Shown here: in pieces, positions 19,711 to 27,933 of the stretch
How the letters are laid out: each line of letters begins with the position of its first letter
Position numbering within the stretch: position 1 is the stretch's first letter
NCBI RefSeq assembly: GCF_963677305.1
Contig: NZ_OY781925.1
Location: 1,141,001 to 1,205,000 of the forward strand
Direction of reading: 5' to 3'
Source of the DNA: an uncultured Holophaga sp.
GTDB lineage: Bacteria > Acidobacteriota > Holophagae > Holophagales > Holophagaceae
DNA length: 64,000 nucleotides
The notes under the pieces: model-generated
Databases searched by the model: none
The model's input: the letters and a program-made list of their open reading frames with translations, nothing else
What the model was told of the DNA's origin: nothing
Program-made: the position numbers and the translations under genes

Positions 19711-22700
19711 ATGTCGCAATCCTCGTTCAGTCGGGAAAGAGACGACGTACATACCCCCTTTCGCAGGTTGATCGCCGTGAACACTTGGATCTGGAAGAAA
19801 CACCTGACAAAGACCACCGTTCCGCAGATCCACCTCCATTCGGCGTGGGCGATGCTGGTGCCCGTGGCTGCCTTGGGTGTTCAAGCTGCTCTCTGGCGGT
19901 TCCTCCATCCCTACGTCTGGTTCCTGTTCTACCCGGCGGTGTTCTTCTCCTCCTGGCTCGGAGGTCGGAAGTGGGGGATCGCGGCCACCACGCTTTCTGC
20001 GGCCCTCGTCTGGTGGGGCTTCATGCCGCCTCAGTATGCGGTGAAGGTGATTGACCCCTCGGGCCTGCTTTCGATCGTGGTCTTCCTCGTGATGGGGACC
20101 CTGTTCAGCCTGTTCCAGGAACGGCTTCGCCAGGCAAAGGCCGACGCGGAAGCGGCGCTCGACAAGGTCCGGGAACTGGACGACCTGAAGAGCCGCATGT
20201 TTGCCAATGTCAGTCACGAACTGAGGACACCGTTGGCGCTGATTCTCGGCCCTTCAGAGCAGATGCTGGCCTCAGAAACGCTCACTCCCGAATCCCGTCG
20301 GCACCTCGAAGTGATTGATCGCAACGCCCGGCTGCTCTACCGGCATGTAACCGACCTGTTGGACGTCGCGCGCCTTGAATCGGGACGGCTTCAGCCTGCG
20401 TTTGCCCGGATCAACCTGGTCCAGGTTGCACGCACGGTAGCCTCCCACTTCGACAGCCTTGGGATGGATCGAAACATCGAGTTCTCCTGCCATCTGCCTG
20501 AGACGCTGCCGATGGAGGCCGATCCGGGGATGATCCAGCGCGTGCTGTTGAACCTGTTGTCCAATGCCTTCAAGTTCACACCCCCTGGGGGACGCATCCA
20601 ACTGGTCGTGTGCCTCCTCGAATCAGCTGTGCGCATCGAGGTACACGATACAGGCCCGGGGATCCCGGAATCCCACCGCGAGCGCATTTTCAAGCGGTTC
20701 GAACAGGTGGATGGCGGGGCGGAGCGCGTCTACGGCGGTACTGGGCTGGGGCTGTCGATCGTCAAGGAGTTCGCCCTCCTGCATCGGGGGACGGCGTCCG
20801 TGCGGTCTGCACCTGGCACGGGGTCCATCTTCGAAGTCACCATTCCCCTCACGGCCCCGGCAGGAACGGTCGTGAAGGCCGACCTGCCGAGCCCTGATCC
20901 CCAACTGGAGCGGCAGTTCGCCGAGGAACTAGGCCGAAACAGCACCTCTCCCAAGTCGGGTGACCTTCGGGGTGACCTCCCCCTAGTCCTGGTGGTCGAG
21001 GACAACGCGGATCTCGGGGCGTACCTGGTGGACTTGCTGAAACCCACCTATCGCGTGGAGCTCGCCACCGCCGGACATGAAGGTCTGGAGAAGGCCCTAG
21101 CGCTGCGCCCGGCGCTCATCCTCACGGACATCATGATGCCAGGCATGAGTGGCGACCGGATGTTGCAACTGCTGCGGGCGCATCCTGAACTGGATGTCAC
21201 TCCGGTCATCGTGCTCACGGCCAAACAGGACGAAACGCTCCTCCTTCACCTGTTCGAGCTGGGCGCCCAGGATTGCGTCCACAAGCCGTTCTCGAACAAC
21301 GAGCTCCTCGCCAGGGTCAGGGCCCAGCTCACCGAGCGGAAACGGTCCGACGCATCCGCCCACTTCCAGAAGACCCTTTACGAGGCGGTAGCCGCCTCCA
21401 TTCCGCAGGGTGGGCTCTATGTCGTGGACCCTGTCTTTGTCTTCTTGGTGGCACAGGGCTCCCTCATGCAGGATCTGATCGGATTCAGCGGCAACTTGGT
21501 CGGAAGGTCCGTGGATGACGTGCTTGAATGGGACCAGGCGGCCATGGTGAAGGCAAAATTCCAGAAAGCCCTCTCAGGCGAAGCTGTGTCCTACGAGATC
21601 GACATTCGGGATCGCACGTTGTGGACCCAGTACATGCCCATCCGGGATGCCTCGGGCGCCATCGTGGCGGCCATGGCCCTCTCCTTGGATGTGACCGCTC
21701 GCAGGCGCGCGGAATTGAATCTACTCGGCAGTGAAACCAGATACTTCGGGATCTTCCAGAACATGATGGCGGGCTTTGCGCGCTGCCGGGTGATCGAAGA
21801 AAACGATGAGATCAGTGACTTCGAGTACCTGGAAGTCAATCCAGCCTTCGAAAGACTCACAGGGTTGGGGGGTGTCGTAGGAAAGCGCGTGAGCGAAATC
21901 ATTCCCGGTATCCGCGACTCGAATCCCGAGCTCTTCCAGACCTACGGCCGAGTGTCCCGCACCGCCGTCCCAGAGCGGTTCGAGACCTATGTTGAGCCAC
22001 TCGGCATTTGGTTCTCTGTCACCGTCTACTGCCCGGCGCTCGGAGAATTCATCGCGATCTTCGACAACATCACCGAGCAAAAAAAGTCGGAGCTTGCCCT
22101 TCGCGAAGCCACGAGGAGGCTGGAGTTGGCCACGCGTTCAGCTGGACTCGGAGTGTGGGACTGGGACCTTCGGACCAACCATATGGTCTGGGACGACAGG
22201 ATGTTCGACCTCTACGGGTACACATCTTCCGATTGGCCCGGAGGAGTCGAAGCTTGGCAGCAGCGCCTGCACCCCGATGACCTGGCGCGGGCCATGAGGG
22301 ACTCTCAAGCAGCACTGGATGGGAAAAGCGCCTACCAAAGCGAATTCAGGATTGTCTGGCCTGATGGCTCGATCCACCACCTGGTCGCAGATGCGGTCGT
22401 CCTGCCGGACGAGCAGGGAAAACCCGTTCGCATGATTGGGTTGAACCAGGATGTCACGGGGCAGAAGGAGGCGGAGGCCCAGCGTGCCCGAATGGAAAAG
22501 GAGGTCTTTCAGTCCCAGAAACTGGAAAGCCTGGGAAGCCTTGCTGGGGGGATCGCCCACGACATGAACAACGTGCTCTCCGCCATCCTGGGATTGACCA
22601 ACTTTTTGCAGACCAGGAGTGCGGAGGATCCGGCACTGGCGAAGGCACTGGGTACCGTAGAGCACGCGGCATTGAGGGGACGGGACCTCGTGAAAGGGCT

Positions 22701-23595
22701 CACAGATTTCGTGAGGAAGGATTTGGATCAGCCCACCTTGCTGGACCTGAACACTCTGGTCACCAAGGAATCAGAAATCCTGCGCATGACCACCCGCCAA
22801 CGCGTGTCCTTGGAAGTGGATCTCGAACCTGCCCTCGGCAGGGTCTACGGCGAGGCAGGCACCCTTGGAAGTGCCCTCATGAACCTCTGTGTCAACGCCA
22901 TCGACGCCATGCCGGACGGAGGCGTCCTTCGACTGAAAACCCGCAGCCTCTCTGAAGATCAGATCGCCCTGATCGTCGAGGACACAGGGGAAGGCATGAG
23001 CCAGGAGACGATCGATCGGGCGGTGGAGCCCTTTTTCACCACCAAGCCAGTGGGAAAGGGCACCGGCCTAGGGCTTGCCATGGTGCATAACGCCGCGAAA
23101 ACCCACAAAGGGCGCCTGGAGATCCAAAGCCGACTGGGCGTCGGCACGACCATCAGCCTTATCCTGCCGGTCGCCCACACACACCATTCAGCAGAGGCTA
23201 CTCCCAGCGTCGCCCATACAGGGTCGCGCGGGGGCTTGCGAATCCTGCTGGTGGACGACGACGAGTTGATCAGAGCGTCGACGCCGGCCTTGTTGGAACA
23301 ACTCGGCCATGTCGTAGAAGTGGCTGAAGGCGGCATCTCTGCTTTGAAAGCCATTGAGAAGACTGGCCCCTTTGATCTGGTGATTCTCGACCACAACATG
23401 CCAGGCATGACAGGCATTCAGGTACTCGAGGAGATCAAGTCGCGGGATCCAAATCAAGCCGTCATGCTCGCCACAGGATTCCGGGACCAGGCGTTCGAAT
23501 CCGGGCTAGGCCACTGGCCGGATACTGCGGTTCTCTCCAAGCCATACTCCCAACGCGAGGTGCAGGACAGGATCGAAGCCATATTCCCCCACTAG
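19711..23595 (+). CDS. Double-core hybrid sensor histidine kinase / response regulator
   Basis: 1294-residue membrane kinase with two full kinase cores. Order: DUF4118-like transmembrane segment resembling KdpD (about 45-135), HisKA-1 with His169 in SHELRTPL, HATPase-1 (GTGLGLSIVKEF), receiver-1 with Asp473 in LILTDIMMPGMSG, three PAS-like domains (about 550-925), HisKA-2 of a different family with His950 in GIAHDMNNVLSA, HATPase-2 (GTGLGLAMVHNAAKTHKG) and receiver-2 with Asp1227 in LVILDHNMPGM. No Hpt or output domain is present, so phosphate must leave through a separate protein. ATG at 19711 with weak upstream site. It stands alone between relic-rich regions and its codon use is less GC-biased than neighbours, which suggests acquisition. 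Confidence 0.9.
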   Translation: MSQSSFSRERDDVHTPFRRLIAVNTWIWKKHLTKTTVPQIHLHSAWAMLVPVAALGVQAALWRFLHPYVWFLFYPAVFFSSWLGGRKWGIAATTLSAALVWWGFMPPQYAVKVIDPSGLLSIVVFLVMGTLFSLFQERLRQAKADAEAALDKVRELDDLKSRMFANVSHELRTPLALILGPSEQMLASETLTPESRRHLEVIDRNARLLYRHVTDLLDVARLESGRLQPAFARINLVQVARTVASHFDSLGMDRNIEFSCHLPETLPMEADPGMIQRVLLNLLSNAFKFTPPGGRIQLVVCLLESAVRIEVHDTGPGIPESHRERIFKRFEQVDGGAERVYGGTGLGLSIVKEFALLHRGTASVRSAPGTGSIFEVTIPLTAPAGTVVKADLPSPDPQLERQFAEELGRNSTSPKSGDLRGDLPLVLVVEDNADLGAYLVDLLKPTYRVELATAGHEGLEKALALRPALILTDIMMPGMSGDRMLQLLRAHPELDVTPVIVLTAKQDETLLLHLFELGAQDCVHKPFSNNELLARVRAQLTERKRSDASAHFQKTLYEAVAASIPQGGLYVVDPVFVFLVAQGSLMQDLIGFSGNLVGRSVDDVLEWDQAAMVKAKFQKALSGEAVSYEIDIRDRTLWTQYMPIRDASGAIVAAMALSLDVTARRRAELNLLGSETRYFGIFQNMMAGFARCRVIEENDEISDFEYLEVNPAFERLTGLGGVVGKRVSEIIPGIRDSNPELFQTYGRVSRTAVPERFETYVEPLGIWFSVTVYCPALGEFIAIFDNITEQKKSELALREATRRLELATRSAGLGVWDWDLRTNHMVWDDRMFDLYGYTSSDWPGGVEAWQQRLHPDDLARAMRDSQAALDGKSAYQSEFRIVWPDGSIHHLVADAVVLPDEQGKPVRMIGLNQDVTGQKEAEAQRARMEKEVFQSQKLESLGSLAGGIAHDMNNVLSAILGLTNFLQTRSAEDPALAKALGTVEHAALRGRDLVKGLTDFVRKDLDQPTLLDLNTLVTKESEILRMTTRQRVSLEVDLEPALGRVYGEAGTLGSALMNLCVNAIDAMPDGGVLRLKTRSLSEDQIALIVEDTGEGMSQETIDRAVEPFFTTKPVGKGTGLGLAMVHNAAKTHKGRLEIQSRLGVGTTISLILPVAHTHHSAEATPSVAHTGSRGGLRILLVDDDELIRASTPALLEQLGHVVEVAEGGISALKAIEKTGPFDLVILDHNMPGMTGIQVLEEIKSRDPNQAVMLATGFRDQAFESGLGHWPDTAVLSKPYSQREVQDRIEAIFPH

Positions 23596-24199
23596 GACTG
23601 CGGATCGTAACAAGCAGGCTTTGATCGCGAGGCTGGGCCCCAAATGAGTATCACTTGCTTTCAGGCGAGGTCAGCCCTGTCCCACGCAGCAATAACCCTC
23701 ACGCCTTGGTTCCGTCATCACGGGAGCCGGATTGCTTGGATACAGGCGTGATCGTGTGGCGGTGATTGTCCACGCCGCCGTAGTGTAGGTGGCACTATCG
23801 CAATACTGCTCCTCCCCACTGTGGCAGGCCTCGCTGTGATGGCAGGAGTCGACCTGACAGCCGACACCCGTATGATCGCCCTCCCTGCTAAGGCATTGGG
23901 AAGGTCTCAGCCCATCGACTCAACAGACTTGAATCTTCGGCACGAGGGTGGATCCCGGCCGAGCTTCCGCACATCCGGGCACCGAACCTTCCGCATGCAG
24001 GATTGGGAAACGATTTCGGAGGAATGAGCAATCCTCCCTCCCGGCGGCTACCTGGCCTTTCTCCAGCACCCCGTGGTCGGTGGAACGGCCCCGGACTGGA
24101 GGGATCATGTCCAAGGACGTCGTTGGCTGCTCAGCAGGGCCTGCCACCTCAAGCCCCCACATCGGGGCGAACCTAGCCCCGGATTGGGTGAGGTAAGCC
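23596..24199. other. Intergenic region with no recognisable gene
   Basis: About 600 nt downstream of the kinase. Short open frames exist on both strands but none has a ribosome site plus recognisable protein features. The region directly precedes a truncated flavoprotein gene start and is best seen as decayed DNA. Confidence 0.5.
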
Positions 24200-24307
24200 A
24201 TGGAGAAAAAGGTCATCATCCTCTCCTCCAGTCCCCGAAAGGGAGGCAACTCCGACACCCTTTGCGAGCTTGCTGAGGCGGGGCATCGTAAGGGCCCGGG
24301 ATGTTGA
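24200..24307 (+). pseudogene. Truncated NADPH-dependent FMN reductase / iron-sulfur flavoprotein start
   Basis: A 35-codon frame starts at an ATG with GAGGT upstream and reads MEKKVIILSSSPRKGGNSDT and then TLCELAEAG before a stop. This is the flavodoxin-like first strand and FMN phosphate-binding loop (SSSPRKGGNS) of the NADPH-dependent FMN reductase/iron-sulfur flavoprotein family, normally around 180-200 residues. The remaining 80% of the gene is missing and the sequence after the stop does not resume in another frame that I can see. It is a gene fragment, in keeping with decay of the whole 19-24.4 kb segment. Confidence 0.7.
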
Positions 24308-24445
24308 TCATCCTGGGCACAACGGTCCGTCAGGCCAACGGGCCGATCCCGGGGCAAGCTCATCCGGCGTCGAGCGAAGGTGCCCCGAATGACCGGCGCA
24401 GGGTGCCCCCATCAAGGGCGGTGTGACGTGACAAGATCCAGAGAC

Positions 24446-24476
24446 AAAAAACCGGACCCCATGAGGGGTCCGGTTT
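24446..24476 (-). terminator. Rho-independent terminator of the porin gene
   Basis: Perfect 12-bp stem (AAACCGGACCCC / GGGGTCCGGTTT, loop ATGA) followed on the minus strand by a run of six T. It lies 20 nt beyond the porin stop codon. Confidence 0.9.
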
Positions 24477-24495
24477 CTGGAGGGAAAGCGAGGGT

Positions 24496-25713
24496 CTAGA
24501 AGAGGTAGAACACCGAGGCGGTGAAGTAGTTCTGCTTGTCGGTGTCGGACACGGTCGCGAGCACGGACTGGGTGTTGCCCAGATCGTAGGAGGCACTGGT
24601 GTCGGCGGTCTTCATCATGCCGAAGGCAGCCTTGACGATGGTGCGGGGCAGGACGGTGACTTCGCCGGCCAGTTCGAAGCCCTTGTGGTTGTCGGCGCAG
24701 CCGCCCTGGGCGGGGGAGGTCCAGTTGAAGGGGGCGTTCCAGGAGAAGGGATCAGCCATGCCCATGCAGTCGAAGCCGGCGTCAGCCTTGCGGTACTGGA
24801 GGGAGAAGCCGGCGGTGCCCACCATGAAGGGGTTGGCGCCCAGGACCTTGGCCTTGACGAAGTAGGCGACGGGGGACTTGTCGGAGGTGGTGGCGTTGAC
24901 GGGGTAGCCGCCGCTGAAGCCGGTGACGGTGGTGTTGCGCAGGAACTTGGCGTTGTCGGCGCTGTTCTGGGCGTACTCACCCTGGACGGTCAGCCAGGGC
25001 ACATTGTTCGCGACGTACTTGTACTCGCCGAAGGCGGACCAGGACTTGTAGTTCTTGGCGGAGTCCTCGGAGGTGACATCGGCGAAGTAGGCGGCACCCA
25101 GGGTCAGGCCGGGCATGGGCATGACCTTCAGGTCGCCGGACACTACGGTGAAGTGGGTGTTCTGGGCATTGGCCATGCCGGTGGCCTGGTAGAGATCCGT
25201 GGTCGTGGTGCTGGCCTGGTTGCCGAACTTGGTCACGTAGACCTGTCCGGTGACCATCTTGTTGCCCACGGTGAGGTGGATGCCGTCCATGAAGGGGGCG
25301 CCGCCCAGGGTGCCCAGGCCCACATCGGAGAGGAAGCGGCCCACGGCCACTTCGGCGGGACCGAACTTGGCGGCCACGTAGGCCTCCTGCACAGTCACAT
25401 AGGTGTTGGTGGTGCGGCCGCTGAGCTGCTGGCCCTGGAGCCAGACATGGGCGCGGGTGTGGCCGTCAAACTGGTTGTCCAGGAAGAGGGCAACCTGGGT
25501 GGAGGTTTCGCTCTTGTTGTCCACGGCACCGCTGCCGGCGATGGAGGGGTAGGCCAGGTAGTCCTCCTCAGCGATCACGCGGGGGTTCTGGGTCCACTCG
25601 TAGCGGTAGTTGAGGAAGCCGCTGACCTTGAGGCCGGGAGCTTCGGCGGGGGCCTGGGCGAAGCCGGCAGTGGCGAAGCTCAGAGCGCTAAGGAACGCAA
25701 GAGACTTTTTCAT
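24496..25713 (-). CDS. Outer-membrane porin-like beta-barrel protein
   Basis: 405-residue exported protein. The N-terminus MKKSLAFLSALSFATAGFAQ is a clear signal peptide with cleavage after AQA or FAQ. The mature chain begins LKVSGFLNYRYEWTQNP, alternates short polar/aromatic strands throughout (for example AHVWLQGQQLSG, YVAAKFGPAEVAVGRF) and ends in FTASVFYLF, with the C-terminal Phe typical of outer-membrane barrels. Only two Cys are present, in the CMGMADPF and GGCADNHKG loops. ATG at 25713 has GAGGT upstream; the longer frame is not supported. It is a general or substrate-specific porin, probably highly expressed given its strong terminator and promoter. Confidence 0.8.
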   Translation of the reverse strand: MKKSLAFLSALSFATAGFAQAPAEAPGLKVSGFLNYRYEWTQNPRVIAEEDYLAYPSIAGSGAVDNKSETSTQVALFLDNQFDGHTRAHVWLQGQQLSGRTTNTYVTVQEAYVAAKFGPAEVAVGRFLSDVGLGTLGGAPFMDGIHLTVGNKMVTGQVYVTKFGNQASTTTTDLYQATGMANAQNTHFTVVSGDLKVMPMPGLTLGAAYFADVTSEDSAKNYKSWSAFGEYKYVANNVPWLTVQGEYAQNSADNAKFLRNTTVTGFSGGYPVNATTSDKSPVAYFVKAKVLGANPFMVGTAGFSLQYRKADAGFDCMGMADPFSWNAPFNWTSPAQGGCADNHKGFELAGEVTVLPRTIVKAAFGMMKTADTSASYDLGNTQSVLATVSDTDKQNYFTASVFYLF

Positions 25714-25929
25714 TGAGTTTACCTCATTAGGTTTGGGTTGTTGGTGCCCAGGGAATGGGGGCCCTGGGGGGTGGGTGGGCATGGCAAAGCCACAGCCGAG
25801 ACCTCCCTCGGAAGGTGAGCCTTCCGCTCTGTCGGGAACCTTGTGGTCTCGAACTGCAGTTCTCAGAAAGAACAATCAATGACCCTGCTGATGCGTCCGC
25901 TTCTGCGGGCATGAGGTGTGTTGCTGGTT

Positions 25930-25977
25930 GGCTGTGATGAACAGCCTTATGGTCTACAAGCGTGCTGGGGCTGTCAA
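25930..25977 (-). promoter_or_regulatory. Candidate porin promoter with adjacent inverted repeat
   Basis: On the minus strand a consensus -35 TTGACA (25972-25977) is followed after 17 nt by GACCAT (25949-25954, a weak -10). Immediately downstream is a perfect 6-bp inverted repeat (25930-25946, GGCTGT/ACAGCC, 5-nt spacer), placed where an operator could sit. It would give a long leader of about 220 nt before the porin ATG. Confidence 0.4.
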
Positions 25978-26062
25978 CAACTTGTTTTCGCAACGCAACT
26001 TTCCAAGAGAGCTGCGTCATGCCTCGCTTTCAAGCCCTTTTGACGCATGTCCTGATGGAAGA

Positions 26063-27193
26063 TCAGGGACATGCCTCCAGGAGGAGGGCCTGTCCCAGGC
26101 CGCCTCCGATGCCGAGGGTGGCGATGCCCAATCCGCCACCCTTCTCGCGCAGTCGGTGCAGCAGGGCGACCACGATGCGGGCGCCACTGGCGCCGATGGG
26201 GTGTCCCAGGCTCAGTGCGCCCCCGGCGACGTTCAGCCTCTCAGGGGGCAGTCCCAACTCCAGGGCACAGCAGATGACCTGGGCGGCAAAGGCCTCGTTC
26301 AGCTCCCAGAGTGTGATATCCGTCACTCTGTGGCCGGTCTCGTGCAGGAGTCTCTGGACCGCGTGCACGGGACCCCGGCCCATCTCCATGGGGTCCAGGG
26401 CCACTTCGGTCCATCCGAGGATCCGTCCCAGGGCTGGCGACCCCTTCCGGTCGAGGAGGAGGGCAGCGGCGCCATCGCTGAGCGCAGAGGCGTTCCCCGC
26501 GGTCACCAGACCACCGGGGGCGTAGAGGGGGGGGAGGGCGGCCAGGACCTCCAGGGAGGCATCTGGGCGGATGCACTCATCGGTGCTGATCAGGGGATGG
26601 GGCAGGTGCTCCCGGCTGAAGTTGGAGGCAGCGGCCCTCCGGTGGCTCTCCAGGGCGTAGCGGTCGGCCTCCTCCCGGGTGATGCCCTGTTTCCGGGCCA
26701 GCCTCTCTACTGTCTCACCCATGAGCAGGCCGGTCAGGGGGCAGAGGAGCCCGTCCTGGTGCATGACATCCGGCAGGTCGCGATGTCCGAGGCGGAACCC
26801 CCAGCGCAGATTCGGGAGCAGGTGGGGGTTGTCGGACATGGCTTCGCTGCCCCCCGCCAGGACGGGGCCCGGCTCTCCGAGGAGGAGGGCCTGAGCGGCC
26901 TGGAAGATGGCTCCCATGCCCGAGCCGCAAGCCATGTTGAGGGTGGTGCCCACCACGTGGTGTCCCAGGCCTGCCCGCACTGCGATGGTCCGGCCTGGGT
27001 TCATTCCCTGGGTGTGGGAGCGGGCCATACCCCAGGCAAGGCGCGTGGGGCGCGGCAGGGCGGGGTCGGCCAGCAGGGCCTCCGTCGCGGCGACCCCCAG
27101 GGCCACTGCTCCCTGTCCTGCCAGGGACCCCCCGAAGCGCCCCTGGGGGATGCGACCGGCGGCCAGGATGGAGATGGGGTCTGTCAGCTTCAC
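26063..27193 (-). CDS. Thiolase-family protein (acetyl-CoA acetyltransferase-like) lacking the second catalytic Cys
   Basis: 376-residue thiolase. The acyl-accepting Cys89 (LNMACGSGMGAI), the NEAF motif at 299-302 and His331 (GGALSLGHPIGASGAR) are all present. The C-terminal motif, normally TLCIGGG with the acid/base Cys, reads TLGIGGG, so Gly361 replaces it. The N-terminus (GRIPQGRFGGSLAG) fits family form. Without the second Cys a normal Claisen condensation or thiolysis should be impaired, so it may be a lower-activity or altered-reaction thiolase. Its stop region precedes the porin promoter; the ElyC-like gene ends 4 nt inside its start, so the two may be co-transcribed. Confidence 0.82.
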   Translation of the reverse strand: MKLTDPISILAAGRIPQGRFGGSLAGQGAVALGVAATEALLADPALPRPTRLAWGMARSHTQGMNPGRTIAVRAGLGHHVVGTTLNMACGSGMGAIFQAAQALLLGEPGPVLAGGSEAMSDNPHLLPNLRWGFRLGHRDLPDVMHQDGLLCPLTGLLMGETVERLARKQGITREEADRYALESHRRAAASNFSREHLPHPLISTDECIRPDASLEVLAALPPLYAPGGLVTAGNASALSDGAAALLLDRKGSPALGRILGWTEVALDPMEMGRGPVHAVQRLLHETGHRVTDITLWELNEAFAAQVICCALELGLPPERLNVAGGALSLGHPIGASGARIVVALLHRLREKGGGLGIATLGIGGGLGQALLLEACP

Positions 27194-27879
27194 TTCAGAT
27201 AGTCCTCAGGGGTGGGCTCCCGGGGGCCCAGCATGGGGGTGGGGGGGAACCATCGGTCCCAGAGGGCGACATGGCGGGCGGCCCACTCCCTGATCCAGAA
27301 GCCGATCTGGGTGCGGAGGGGCACCTCCCGGGAGCTTGCAGCCACGGCCCGGGCGTCCAGGCCCATGCTGGAGGCCAGGTAGAGGGCTCTGGGGACATGG
27401 AAGCCCGAAGTGACGATGGTGAGGCGGTGCACGCCGAAGACCCGATCGGCCCGTTTGAGACTGTCGTAGGTCCTGCGACCGGCAAAGTCACTCACGATGT
27501 GGGTGGGGGGCACCCCCTGGCGGATCAGCCAGCGGCGCATGGCCTGGGGTTCGTTGTAGTAGACGGAACGGTTGTCGCCCGAGACCAGGATCCAGGGGGC
27601 CCGCCCTGACTGGAAGAGGTAGAGGGCGGTCTTCAGGCGCTCCTCCAGGACGGGGGAGGGCTCCTTGCCAGGTCTGACCCCCGCTCCCAGTACCAGCACC
27701 GGAGCGGGGGGAAGGGGGAGTTCAGCGGGCAGGAGGGTCCTGTCCCTGGCCGCCAAGGGGAACCAAAGGCCCATCCAGAGCAGATCCAACAGGAGAAGCA
27801 ATGCCAAGCCCGTCACCAGACGGAATGCAAGTCTCCTTCGGAGCGTGGCTGAGGCAAGGGAACCCATCTGAGTTAGCAT
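27190..27879 (-). CDS. ElyC/SanA/YdcF-family membrane protein (DUF218)
   Basis: About 229-residue protein with one N-terminal transmembrane segment (LVTGLALLLLLDLLWMGLWF) and a DUF218 domain: VLVLGAGVRPGKEPSPVLEE, ILVSGDNRSVYYNEP, TYDSLKRADRVFG and LTIVTSGFHVPRALYLA. This family (SanA, ElyC) affects envelope integrity and cell-wall precursor metabolism; the biochemical activity is uncertain. I start it at the ATG at 27879; an ATG at 27867 is an alternative. It is divergent from the large secreted protein gene and overlaps the thiolase start by 4 nt. Confidence 0.75.
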   Translation of the reverse strand: MLTQMGSLASATLRRRLAFRLVTGLALLLLLDLLWMGLWFPLAARDRTLLPAELPLPPAPVLVLGAGVRPGKEPSPVLEERLKTALYLFQSGRAPWILVSGDNRSVYYNEPQAMRRWLIRQGVPPTHIVSDFAGRRTYDSLKRADRVFGVHRLTIVTSGFHVPRALYLASSMGLDARAVAASSREVPLRTQIGFWIREWAARHVALWDRWFPPTPMLGPREPTPEDYLK

Positions 27880-27933
27880 AGACCCTTGCCCTCCCGGCTC
27901 CCACCAGCCTGTCCCCTTTGCGAGTGCCCACCG

